This document shows positions 1 through 7,499 of a stretch of DNA of 47,463 nt, one piece after another. Origin of the DNA: a bacterium (GTDB lineage Bacteria; Chloroflexota; Dormibacteria; UBA8260; Bog-877); NCBI GenBank assembly GCA_021802115.1, contig JAKABA010000018.1:1-47463 (forward strand), in the 5' to 3' direction. The position numbers were made by a program, and so were the translations under genes. Below the pieces are notes generated by a model. The model was not told the origin of the DNA. It was given only the letters and a program-made list of their open reading frames with translations, and made no database searches. Position 1 is the stretch's first letter; every line of letters starts with the position of its first letter.

Positions 1-121
1 GCTCGGAAGGGAACGCCACCCCCGCGGGCAGCCTCCCCTCCTCGATGTCCCCGCGCAGGACGTCGGCCAGCTGCTGGTACAGCGGCACCGGGCTCTCACG
101 GTCCAGGGTTGGTCTCACCAC
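1..121 (-). CDS. GntR-family transcriptional regulator, N-terminal part (cut by window edge)
   Basis: Reading the minus strand from GTG at 121 (or the adjacent GTG at 118) gives about 40 residues with the start of a GntR winged-helix domain: LDRESPVPLYQQLADVLR, then an I-x-x-G-x-LPAG stretch and FPSE. In this family that segment is helix 1 and the lead-in to the DNA-binding helix, so the protein should be a DNA-binding repressor. Its effector domain lies outside the window, so the subfamily (HutC or YtrA-like) cannot be told. An in-frame TAG at 131-133 limits the start. A TAnnnT box lies 6 nt before the GTG, suggesting a leaderless message. It is divergent from the antitoxin at 290. Confidence 0.8.
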   Translation of the reverse strand, partial: MVRPTLDRESPVPLYQQLADVLRGDIEEGRLPAGVAFPSE

Positions 122-127
122 CGCTAC

Positions 128-148
128 AGTCTACCTGGTGCGGACCAG
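128..148 (-). promoter_or_regulatory. Candidate -10 box and palindromic operator upstream of the GntR gene
   Basis: On the minus strand TAGACT (133-128) ends 6 nt before the GTG at 121. Just upstream, 135-148 is a perfect palindrome CTGGT-gcgg-ACCAG that would sit in the promoter spacer. A related sequence, GTGCGGAACCAG, recurs at 159-170. GntR regulators often repress themselves from such sites; that role is inferred. Confidence 0.4.
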
Positions 149-167
149 AATTACCACCGTGCGGAAC

Positions 168-189
168 CAGTGCAGGATCAGTGCAGGAT
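168..189. repeat. Exact tandem 11-bp repeat in the GntR/antitoxin divergent region
   Basis: CAGTGCAGGAT occurs twice head to tail (168-178 and 179-189). One repeat per helical turn suits a protein-binding site, but it may be slippage. No function can be assigned. Confidence 0.6.
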
Positions 190-254
190 CCCGACAATGA
201 CAGTGCGCCTCCAGTGCGGCTGGCGGACGATACTTCGACGTCCGACCAAAGCTA

Positions 255-283
255 TTGAGATTTTCCAGCGACCGGACTAATCT
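255..283 (+). promoter_or_regulatory. Promoter of the AbrB-type antitoxin gene (leaderless)
   Basis: TTGAGA (255-260), a 17-nt spacer and TAATCT (278-283) form a good sigma-70-type promoter. The -10 box ends 6 nt before the ATG at 290, so transcription should begin at or beside the start codon. No Shine-Dalgarno sequence precedes the ATG. Confidence 0.6.
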
Positions 284-289
284 GCGCCC

Positions 290-523
290 ATGAGAATCAC
301 AGTCAACGACGACGGCGACCTGGTGATCCCCGGCGACTCCATCCCCGGCTTCTCCGCCAAACCCGGTGACCAGTTCGAGTTGGCTCCCGACTCAGACGGT
401 TCCGCGTTGATCCTGACCCGAGTGACCGACAAGGACTCCGTCTACGGAATCCTCGGCACCAGCAAGTCGACCGACGAGATCATGGAGGAGCTCAGGGGAC
501 CGGTCGACACCGTAGGCGACTGA
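290..523 (+). CDS. AbrB/MazE-fold antitoxin, VapB-like, orphan
   Basis: A 77-residue protein. Residues 1-45 fit a swapped-hairpin AbrB DNA-binding domain (MRITVNDDGDLVIP start, then a GDQFEL strand). Residues 58-69 carry STDEIMEELRG, the tail typical of VapB antitoxins that pair with PIN-domain VapC toxins. In intact pairs the toxin follows immediately on the same strand. Here no PIN-domain reading frame follows, and the next genes run the other way and overlap its 3' end. It is therefore an orphan antitoxin or the survivor of a broken module. It has a clear leaderless promoter, so it is probably expressed. Confidence 0.7.
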   Translation: MRITVNDDGDLVIPGDSIPGFSAKPGDQFELAPDSDGSALILTRVTDKDSVYGILGTSKSTDEIMEELRGPVDTVGD

Positions 524-896
524 ACCTTATCGCTGGCCCCGGTTCGCTAGTCGGCTCGCCACCTAGCTGGACCGTTATCCCTGCGCTACGTCCCGCCCCG
601 TCCTGGCCGCACCAGCGGTACTCACAATGTAGCGACTCATCGAGCACTAGCTGCTCGGGAGTACTCACCTCTGCGACAGCGCCTGGGGCTAGCAGTACAG
701 CTTCATAGTCCTCATCAAAGAACGTAGTGATGGCCCGCAGCTTCCACATCCGGTGCGTACGCCGACCAGTCTTTGATGCCAGTTGGCGTCGAAATGCGGC
801 CACGATCGACTCCCCGGCGAGGACTTCCCCGAGACGAACTGCCAGTGTCCCGAGAGGAGCACGTCCACCCGGCGCCGGAGAAGCAACACGAGTCAT
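492..896 (-). CDS. Hypothetical protein, second gene of a small two-gene unit
   Basis: I do not recognise this 134-residue reading frame. Its ATG (896-894) overlaps the stop of the preceding minus-strand frame as ATGA, the coupling used by genuine operons in this window. The middle part (about residues 45-100) has ordinary protein composition, with an acidic FFDEDYEAVLL segment. The last 30 residues look less protein-like. The 3' end overlaps the antitoxin gene by 32 bp. It could be the remains of a longer gene. Confidence 0.3.
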   Translation of the reverse strand: MTRVASPAPGGRAPLGTLAVRLGEVLAGESIVAAFRRQLASKTGRRTHRMWKLRAITTFFDEDYEAVLLAPGAVAEVSTPEQLVLDESLHCEYRWCGQDGAGRSAGITVQLGGEPTSEPGPAIRFSRLRCRPVP

Positions 897-1078
897 GCGT
901 GCCTAGCCTCGTCCCACATGACGGGATACACGTCGACATATAGCACGACAGGGTATCGAAGGCGATCGCGATATTGATCCAAGGGCCCGTCTCTATCCAC
1001 TGACACTCCTCCAGCAAGGTGCAGCCCGACCATCAGGCGTTCACAACCCACGTCATTCGGCCGGACAGCAGAAAGCAA
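893..1078 (-). CDS. Hypothetical small protein, first gene of a small two-gene unit
   Basis: A 61-residue frame from TTG at 1078, directly after an in-frame TGA. It has a protein-like C-terminal half (RYPVVLYVDVYPVMWDEARHA) and ends in an ATGA overlap with the next frame. A 26-codon frame (1133 to 1053) overlaps its start in another frame, so an original N-terminus may have been lost by frameshift. The IS630 remnant begins only 60 bp upstream. Function unknown; decay is as likely as a real gene. Confidence 0.3.
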   Translation of the reverse strand: MLSAVRPNDVGCERLMVGLHLAGGVSVDRDGPLDQYRDRLRYPVVLYVDVYPVMWDEARHA

Positions 1079-1137
1079 TCAGCCTCTCAGTCAACGGCGA
1101 CGGAGGCTCAGCACTCGTAAGGTAGGCCATCATCTCG

Positions 1138-1437
1138 CTAGTGTCCTGCTTCTGAAGTAGATACGCAAAAGCGGGCGATGTTGGCGAGGATCTGGTCGGT
1201 GGTCTTGACCCAGGTGAAGGGCTTGGGGTGCTCGTTGTTGGCCTTGAGGTAGACGCGGATGGCGTCCTCCAGGGCGCGCACGCTCTGGTGTGAACCCCCT
1301 CGGATCTGGCGCTCCGGGAGCAACCCGAACCAGCGCTCCACCTGGTTGATCCAGGACGAATAGGTGGGGGTCACGTGCAGCTGAAACCGGGGATGGCGCA
1401 ACCGCCAGCGATGGACCGAAGGAGTCTTGTGGGTGCC
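1138..1437 (-). pseudogene. IS630-family transposase, C-terminal remnant
   Basis: The last 100 codons match the end of IS630-family DDE transposases: GTHKTPSVHRW, HPRFQLHVTPTYSSWINQ, VERWFGLL and HPKPFTWVKT. IS630 elements move by cut-and-paste into TA sites. The catalytic glutamate (INQVERWF) remains, but both catalytic aspartates and the N-terminal half are gone. Similarity begins abruptly near 1437, after codons that do not fit the family. The stop codon lies at the element edge, where TA (1139-1140) precedes GTGTCCTGCTTCTGAAGTAG, which looks like a preserved terminal end. The other end is not found nearby. Confidence 0.85.
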
Positions 1438-1667
1438 GCAGCGCCAGTCAATGGCCTTATACGTCCATCTCCAAGTTCCATGGTGGGACACCTCATAGCG
1501 AGCCATCCCGCTCCCATATAATCCTGGGCCGTTCCTGTACCGGTGAGCGCCGGTGTACTACTGGACCAAGTAGACTACGACCCGAAAGGCGAGCAATTTT
1601 CCCGGGGGGTTGCACTTGGTCCGTTCTACCTGGGCCAAGCGAGAGACTTGGTGTGGCCATCTCGTGA

Positions 1668-2249
1668 CTACCTTCGGCAATCCCATGTGCCGGACAAGCT
1701 GATACCAAGAGTCTGGGTGCCAGCGTTGAGGTTGCTGGACATGTCAAGTTGGAGGCTGCCCGTCTGTCCAGTCTTGGAGACTGACAAGGATCCTGTGCCC
1801 TGGAAGACACCCCCGGACGGACCCGCCACGAAGGATTGTTTGGGGAGTGATGGACCGGATACGGCCAACGTGACCGAATCAGCAAACGTCCCTGTAGTCG
1901 GGGGGAACAGGAGTGTCTGCCTGGGACGGAGTCCGGTGACTGTGAGGGTGGCATGGTCAGCGCCTAGCAGCCCCGAGATCGAGAATGAGCGGCCTCGACT
2001 TGAGCAAAGCAATTTCCCCGGTGCCGCCACCAGCTCTCCGGAAGCAGCACCGCTGAACAGGAATTTCGAAGGACCGGGGGCGCTCCCGTTTGGGCTTGGA
2101 GCGGCACCAGGCGGATGGAGTGCGATCGAAGGCCCAAAGACACCGCAGCCGGCCACCAAAACTCCCACGCCGAGCGACGCCAGAGTTCCGCACAAATACC
2201 TCGCCACGGACCGTTGGTCGATCGTGAATGAAACCAGCCTTCCTATCAT
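1668..2249 (-). CDS. Predicted secreted lipoprotein of unknown function
   Basis: A protein of up to 193 residues with a hydrophobic segment (about residues 19-33) followed by the lipobox LVAGC, Cys35. It should be lipidated and anchored on the outer face of the cytoplasmic membrane. A GTG at residue 15 would give a more usual signal-peptide length and may be the true start. After the Cys come a Pro/Ser/Gly linker and a beta-rich domain with SISGLLGAD, SLQLDMSSN and a closing GTWDCRR; I cannot name this domain. It lies 99 bp downstream of the broken ABC transporter gene on the same strand and may once have worked with it. Confidence 0.6.
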   Translation of the reverse strand: MIGRLVSFTIDQRSVARYLCGTLASLGVGVLVAGCGVFGPSIALHPPGAAPSPNGSAPGPSKFLFSGAASGELVAAPGKLLCSSRGRSFSISGLLGADHATLTVTGLRPRQTLLFPPTTGTFADSVTLAVSGPSLPKQSFVAGPSGGVFQGTGSLSVSKTGQTGSLQLDMSSNLNAGTQTLGISLSGTWDCRR

Positions 2250-2348
2250 GCCGAACAGCCCTCCTACGAAGACGTCTGATGCACACGGTGTTCACGGCTG
2301 CGCAGTGTTTCAAGGTGGCCGTGAGCGCATGATCACATCCGGCTCCAG

Positions 2349-3740
2349 TCATGCGCGTGCAGCGGCAGCGACGGTCGTCGCGTGCCGTCCGTCCACCAAC
2401 GTCACCTGCCTGGCGCAGGCCCCGACCACCTCGGGGTCGTGGCTGGCCATGACAAGGATGCGCCCCTCCCCTGCCTGGCGCAGCAGGAGTTCCACGATCA
2501 CCTTTCGCTGCTCCGCCACCAACTCGGAGGTTGGCTCGTCGGCGAGGACCGCGTCCGGTGAGCCAGCGAGCGCGCTCGCCACCGCCACCCGGTGCTGCTG
2601 GCCACCGGACAGGTCCTGCACCAGAGCGTCGGCCGCGGCGTGGAGGCCCACCGTATCCAGCCCAGCCTGGGCCAGGCGGCCGACATCCTGAGTCGACACG
2701 CCGCGGGCCTGCAGGGGCAGGGCGACGTTCTCGGCTGCGGTCAACACCGATACCAGGCCATGGTTCTGGAGGACCACCCCAAAGCGCTGCCTGCTGCGCT
2801 CGCCGGTGCCGATGGGCTGGCCGTCCACGAGCACCCGGCCCTGGGATGGCAGCTGCAGGTCCACCACCAGCACGATGGACTGCATGAGTTGGCTCTGCCG
2901 CCCAGCGGCCGATGTCTCCTTGCCAAGATCCGTGGAGACGGGCGCGAGCAGAGCCTGGTTGGTGTAGGTGGAGAAGCGTCCGAAGACCCGGTTGAAGGCC
3001 GCCGCGTCTGTGGTGTGCACGCTGTCGATCCGCAGCACGAACTCGTCCACGGGCTGCACGCTGGACAGCCTTGAGATGGTTGCTCCAGCTGTGAAGAACG
3101 AGTCGAGTTGGGGCAGACAGGAGGCACCTATCCCGCAGGAGAGCGCGGGCCCAAAGTCGAAGTAGTTCGGCTCTTCTCCGAACCAGAACGACTGCTTGGG
3201 ATTACCCAAAGCCACCAGACCGACAACCTTGACCGCGATTGAAGGGGACCCTGGCAGAGTGACCACAGTGCCGAGGCGAGCTCCCAATGCCGTCGCCGTC
3301 CGTTCTGTGATGGCAACTTCGCCAACGCCGGGACAGTGCCCCGCGAGAAAGTGGAGCACACCGCACTGGCCGGGGTCCGCCACGAGACTGCCGCCGTAGC
3401 GGATCCCCCCTGCCCCAACCACCCCAAAACCTTGGTCGAGAACCATCTTCCCTGGGTGGTAGAAGCGATACAGGCCGATGCGACGCGCCTCCACCAACGC
3501 CTCCTGGGCCCGGCTGACGAGCGACCCTCCGTTGGCGGTAGGGCTGGGAATGATCGTGATTCCAGTGGAGGCGACCGGATTGGCCAGCAGGGTGGAGTGC
3601 AGGACGCTATCGTTGGCCGTGTCCAGGTAGAGGGGGCCTGCGGTAGCCGCCAACACCGCCACCGTCGCCACGATCAGGAGGGCTGCCGCCGCGCCCGCCC
3701 GCCAGCGCATGGCTCGAAGCAGCAGCCTCAACTGGTTCAA
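2349..3740 (-). pseudogene. Chimeric ABC transporter gene: MacB/FtsX-type permease N-half fused in frame to a Walker A-less ATPase
   Basis: The N-terminal 290 residues are the first half of a MacB/FtsX-type permease: one transmembrane helix (AAAALLIVATVAVLAATAGP) and an extracytoplasmic domain, ending where the second membrane helix would begin (QSIVLVV). With no stop, the frame enters an ABC ATPase at the LPSQGRVLVDGQPI segment. It goes on through the Q-loop (VLQNHG), signature (LSGGQQHRV), Walker B (AVLADEPTSE) and H-loop (ASHDPEV). Everything normally before this, including Walker A, is absent, as are the three later permease helices. An in-frame deletion joining neighbouring permease and ATPase genes explains this best. 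TTG at 3740 is taken as start because GGAGGG lies 10 nt upstream. The product cannot be a working transporter. Confidence 0.75.
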
Positions 3741-4221
3741 AGGCGCGGTACCCTCCTGGCGTCTGGGTCCGCGATCGCGTCCGATCTGGGACCAAGGGAG
3801 AGGGTACCCCACCAACGAAACCCAGCGCATCGTCCACCGGGGTGATTTCGCGGACATGTGGTGACCACTGAATTGCCTGTGGGCGGCCCATCTCTAAGCA
3901 GACAGCGAAGACTTGGGTTCGGTCGTCCCACGAGATCAGGTAAGTGCTCCGAGAACCGCTTAGCCCATTGAACTGTCAGCTACAACACAGGCCCTACCAT
4001 CGTCCCGTTGCTGCAGCGGCCCAGACCGACAAGGGCGCCAAGCTCCGATGCGGGTCGGCTGGCCCCACGCCAAGGTCAGGGAGAGAGTTCGAGTCAGATC
4101 GTTATCCTCGGCCACCGGGGCGCAAGTCAGCTCCGCACTGCCAAGACAGCCCCAGGGCCGCCGGGCGCCGGGCTGGACGCCAGCGACGGCTGCAGCCGGA
4201 AGGTCGCGCTTGAGCCCGCGA
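3741..4221. other. Intergenic region with no recognisable gene
   Basis: About 480 bp between the chimeric ABC gene and the repeat beside tRNA-Gln. Open frames occur on both strands, but none has a family motif, ribosome site or plausible composition. Confidence 0.5.
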
Positions 4222-4242
4222 AGATGTCAACGGAGATGTCAA
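4222..4242. repeat. Two-copy direct repeat, 12-bp period, downstream of tRNA-Gln
   Basis: AGATGTCAA at 4222-4230 and 4234-4242. On the minus strand this reads TTGACATCT twice. It starts 47 nt beyond the tRNA 3' end. A repeat of the same period sits at nearly the same distance from tRNA-Thr. Binding sites left by an integrase are one possibility. Confidence 0.6.
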
Positions 4243-4289
4243 ATGCCCCAGATACGGGCTGGATAATGCCCTGGCTGAGATCAATAGAG

Positions 4290-4361
4290 CTGGGGCGGAA
4301 GGATTCGAACCTTCGAATGGGGGATCCAAAGTCCCCTGCCTTACCACTTGGCGACGCCCCA
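4290..4361 (-). tRNA. tRNA-Gln (anticodon TTG)
   Basis: The minus strand folds as a full cloverleaf. The acceptor stem is TGGGGCG with CGCCCCA, the anticodon stem is GGGGA with TCCCC around loop CTTTGGA, and the T arm contains GGTTCGAATCC. Anticodon TTG reads CAA. The 5' TGGGG start is typical of bacterial tRNA-Gln. CCA is not encoded. It starts 10 nt after the hydrolase gene on the same strand and could be co-transcribed. Its 3' end faces the decayed region 1-4.2 kb. Confidence 0.95.
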
Positions 4362-4371
4362 CCGAGCAGGA

Positions 4372-5343
4372 TCAGGTTAGAGGAGCTCGACCGTCCCCGT
4401 CGGCCGGAGCCGGCCGAAACACCCGTTCACGGAACCTGTCTATGGCGGCCAGGCACCCGTCCGGGTGCGTCAAAGGCAGCCGATCGTCCCCGAACGGTAA
4501 TTGGGTGAGGTCAACGAGTGGGTTCCCGTCCGCGATCTCGCGCAGGATGGTCAAGTCGAGCGTGGGGTCCTGGCTGGGCAGCAACAGATCCACTGGGCAG
4601 GTCACGTTCCGTAACCAGTCAGCGGACGGGGAGGTTATGACGCACTCCTCCAGAGTCCGCCGGTGGGCATCGGCACCAAGTGCCGCCAGGCGGTCCTGCG
4701 CCACCGGCCCAGGTAGGTCGGGCCGCAGCGGAGCCCCCATGATCTTCGATGTCCTCCGCAGAACAGCGGGGCGATCCCTGAGCCGCCCCGCCAGTGCCCG
4801 GTCCAAGCGCCGTCCAGCGGAGCGGCTCCCAAGCCACCGCCGAGCCGCCTCAGGGTCGCTGTAGATCGGGGGCGAGATCAAAACCAGAGCGCCGACCCGG
4901 TTGGGCTGCAAGACGGCCAGCCGAAGGCCAATCACGGCTCCCGCGCCATGGCCCACCACCAAGATCGGATCCCGAAGCTCGAGAATCTCAAGCATCTGGA
5001 GCAGCGCTGAGACATGGTCGTCGGCTGAGTAGCCGCCGGGGCTGGGCGGTGACGCGCCGAACCCCAGCAGGTCCGGAACCAGCAACGGACCAGGATCGGC
5101 CAGCTCGTCAAACGCGGAGCCGAAGTAGCCGGAGGACCCCTCCAGTGAGTGCAACAGGAGCACGGGGGCATGCCCCTTCCCCATCTGCTGCACCCTCAGG
5201 AAAGCGTCCTGCGAGAAACGTTCGGGGGCAGACCAGTGAAGCTCCCGCCGCCGCCAGAGCAGCCGGGCCGAACGGGCGGCCAAGCCTCCTCCTCCCAGGG
5301 CGGCCGCGGCGAGAGCAGCCCGGCGAACCCTAACCCTGGCCAC
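4372..5343 (-). CDS. Alpha/beta-hydrolase-fold protein lacking the nucleophilic serine
   Basis: A 323-residue protein (GTG start) with the alpha/beta hydrolase layout. An N-terminal hydrophobic stretch (8-28) may be an anchor. Then come LLLHSLEG at the oxyanion strand, LLVPDLLGFGAS, and a nucleophile elbow reading VVGHGAGAVIG. The family elbow is G-x-S-x-G; here the codon is GGC, glycine. An aspartate candidate (PSQDPTLDL) and the late histidine (PLTHPDG) remain. It is therefore probably not an ordinary hydrolase; a binding or accessory role is inferred. A single A-to-G change from AGC would explain it. It lies 108 bp downstream of acetoacetyl-CoA synthetase on the same strand. Confidence 0.8.
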   Translation of the reverse strand: MARVRVRRAALAAAALGGGGLAARSARLLWRRRELHWSAPERFSQDAFLRVQQMGKGHAPVLLLHSLEGSSGYFGSAFDELADPGPLLVPDLLGFGASPPSPGGYSADDHVSALLQMLEILELRDPILVVGHGAGAVIGLRLAVLQPNRVGALVLISPPIYSDPEAARRWLGSRSAGRRLDRALAGRLRDRPAVLRRTSKIMGAPLRPDLPGPVAQDRLAALGADAHRRTLEECVITSPSADWLRNVTCPVDLLLPSQDPTLDLTILREIADGNPLVDLTQLPFGDDRLPLTHPDGCLAAIDRFRERVFRPAPADGDGRAPLT

Positions 5344-5451
5344 TCGACCGGACCCGCCTTTTGGGCACGCGGAATGCGCCAGTGCCTGAGCTCCTCATCT
5401 ACGCCATTGATGATAGGCGAACGAACTGGCCCGCCCGGCTGGCGGCAGCGC

Positions 5452-7446
5452 TCATCCGGGCCGCGCCGTGCCCAGGACGGTGGCGAATTGGGTGAACGCC
5501 TGCAGGGCTTGTGGATTCTGGAGCGCCTCCAGGCTGGCGGTCTGTTCCACAGCCTCCCCTTGAAGGATCCGCTTCACCGGGATCTCGCACTTCTTCCCAC
5601 TCAGCGTCTTGGGGATTTCCGCTACCGCGAACACCCGGTCGGGAACGTGACGGGGCGAGACCTGCTCGCGCACCCGGGCCCGAATCTCCCCTACGAGGCG
5701 GTCATCAAGCTCTCGGCCAGCCGCCAGGACCACGAACAACGGCATGACCGAGTCGCCCTCGGGCCTGGCCACATCCACCACCAGCGAGTCGACCACCTCC
5801 GCCATGTCCTCAACCACCCGATAGATTTCGGCGGTCCCCATGCGGACGCCATGGCGATTTATGGTGGCGTCGGATCGCCCGTACATCACCGCCCCGCCAT
5901 CGGCCCGGATCTTGATCCAGTCACCGTGGCGCCAAACTCCCGGAAACTGCTCGAAGTAGCTGGCGCGGTAGCGCTCATCGTTCGGGTCGCCCCAGAAACG
6001 AACCGGCATCGACGGCATCGGCGCGGTGATCACCAGCTCACCAACCTGGTCGATGACGGCATGGCCTTGAGGATCGAACGCCTCCACCTTGGCGCCCAGC
6101 CCCCGGCACTGGATCACCCCGGCCCGCACCGGCAGCCAGGGGCACCCGAGGAGGAAGGCGGTGCACATATCAGTGCCCCCGCTCAGTGAGGACAACCAGA
6201 CGTTGCGCTTGACCCGCTGGTAGACCCAGGCGAACCCCTCGGGTGAGAGTGGAGATCCGGTGGAACCCACAAACCGAAGTGGGCTGAGATCCAGCTCCCG
6301 GGCGGGCTCCACCCCAGCCTTCATGGAGGCGGAGATATGCCCCGCCGAGGTCCCGAAGTGGGTCACGCCCTCCGACTCGACCAGCCGCCAGATCCGATCC
6401 GGACCGGGCCAGGTGGGGCTGCCGTCGTAAAGGACCACGGTCGCCCCCAGCAGCAGCCCGCCCACCAGGTAGTTCCACATCATCCAGCCGGTGGTGGTGA
6501 ACCAGAAGAAGCGGCTGTCCCTCGTCAGGTCCGCATGCAGGGCGAGGGCCTTCATGTGCTCCAGCAGAATTCCTCCCTGGCTGTGCACAATCGGCTTGGG
6601 CAGACCGGTCGTCCCGGAGGAGTACAGGATCCACAGCGGGTCCGAGAATCCGACCCTTTCGAACTGCGGCTCGACCCCGCCTGAGAGGACTCGGCTCCAG
6701 CTGTCTGCCCCTGGGCGCGGGGGACCCTCAGGGTACAGGTACGGCACTTCCACCACGCGGCGCACCGACGGCAGTTGGGTGCGCAGGTGGTCGACTACGG
6801 AGCGGCGATCGAAGGCCCTGCCGCCATATTGATAGCCATCGACCGCCACCAACACCACGGGTTCGATCTGCCGGAAGCGGTCGAGGACCGCGCGTTCGCC
6901 AAAGTCGGGTGAGCAGCTGGACCAGATCGCCCCGACCGCGGCGGAGCCGAGGAGCCCGACGACGGCCTCGATGGTGTTGGGCAGGTAGGCGGCGACACGA
7001 TCTCCCGGTCTGACCCCGACGCTTCTCAGGTATGCTGCGAAGGCTCCAACCTGGACCCGCAGTTCGCGGCCGCTGACGCGGTGCACTCTGCCGTCCTCCC
7101 GGACCGCCACCACGGCATCGCGGTCGCCCGGCAGCCGGCGCAGGGCCTGTTCCGCATAACTGACAGGGCTGTCAGGAAACCACCTGGCACCGGGCATCCC
7201 CCGGTCGGTCAACACCCGGCGAGACGCGGCCGTGGGAACCACCTCGAAGAAGTCAGCCAGCTTCCCCCAGAAGTCCTCAAGGCGAGTGGTGGACCACTCC
7301 CAGAGCCCCTGGTAGTCCGTAAAGGGCTGAGAACCGCCAGCCTCGACGTGGCCACGAAATCGAGTGAGCTGCGAGGAGAGGATGAGATCCGATCCGGGTT
7401 CCCAGAGCAGATCGCCCTCGCTCACCCTTCCGGCTGTGGAATCCAT
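5452..7446 (-). CDS. Acetoacetyl-CoA synthetase
   Basis: A 664-residue ANL-superfamily adenylating enzyme that activates acetoacetate with ATP and CoA to acetoacetyl-CoA in the cytosol, feeding ketone bodies or PHB breakdown products into metabolism. Motifs: the acetyl-CoA-synthetase N-terminal cap, the P-loop LYSSGTTGLPKPIVHS, STGSPLSPEGF, the adenylate site YGRSDATINRHGVRMGT, and LSGKKCEIPVKR with the catalytic Lys. GILLEHMK and FFWFTTTGWMMWNY are characteristic of the acetoacetate branch. The frame extends upstream without motifs; ATG at 7446 gives the usual length. On the minus strand TATCAT (7462-7457) lies 10 nt before it, so it may have its own promoter. LysE is 53 bp upstream in the same direction. 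Confidence 0.9.
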   Translation of the reverse strand: MDSTAGRVSEGDLLWEPGSDLILSSQLTRFRGHVEAGGSQPFTDYQGLWEWSTTRLEDFWGKLADFFEVVPTAASRRVLTDRGMPGARWFPDSPVSYAEQALRRLPGDRDAVVAVREDGRVHRVSGRELRVQVGAFAAYLRSVGVRPGDRVAAYLPNTIEAVVGLLGSAAVGAIWSSCSPDFGERAVLDRFRQIEPVVLVAVDGYQYGGRAFDRRSVVDHLRTQLPSVRRVVEVPYLYPEGPPRPGADSWSRVLSGGVEPQFERVGFSDPLWILYSSGTTGLPKPIVHSQGGILLEHMKALALHADLTRDSRFFWFTTTGWMMWNYLVGGLLLGATVVLYDGSPTWPGPDRIWRLVESEGVTHFGTSAGHISASMKAGVEPARELDLSPLRFVGSTGSPLSPEGFAWVYQRVKRNVWLSSLSGGTDMCTAFLLGCPWLPVRAGVIQCRGLGAKVEAFDPQGHAVIDQVGELVITAPMPSMPVRFWGDPNDERYRASYFEQFPGVWRHGDWIKIRADGGAVMYGRSDATINRHGVRMGTAEIYRVVEDMAEVVDSLVVDVARPEGDSVMPLFVVLAAGRELDDRLVGEIRARVREQVSPRHVPDRVFAVAEIPKTLSGKKCEIPVKRILQGEAVEQTASLEALQNPQALQAFTQFATVLGTARPG

Positions 7447-7499
7447 CGGCGCAACGATGATAGAGGGGGCGGGTGCGGGCAGGGATCGGGCCGTCTCCC

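Noticed and set aside
1543..2691. 382-codon plus-strand open frame
   Set aside because: It lies opposite the lipoprotein and the ABC fusion gene, which have real motifs. Its composition is Ser/Pro/Arg-rich with no family pattern.
5149..6189. 346-codon plus-strand open frame
   Set aside because: It is antisense to acetoacetyl-CoA synthetase and the hydrolase, and has no motif.
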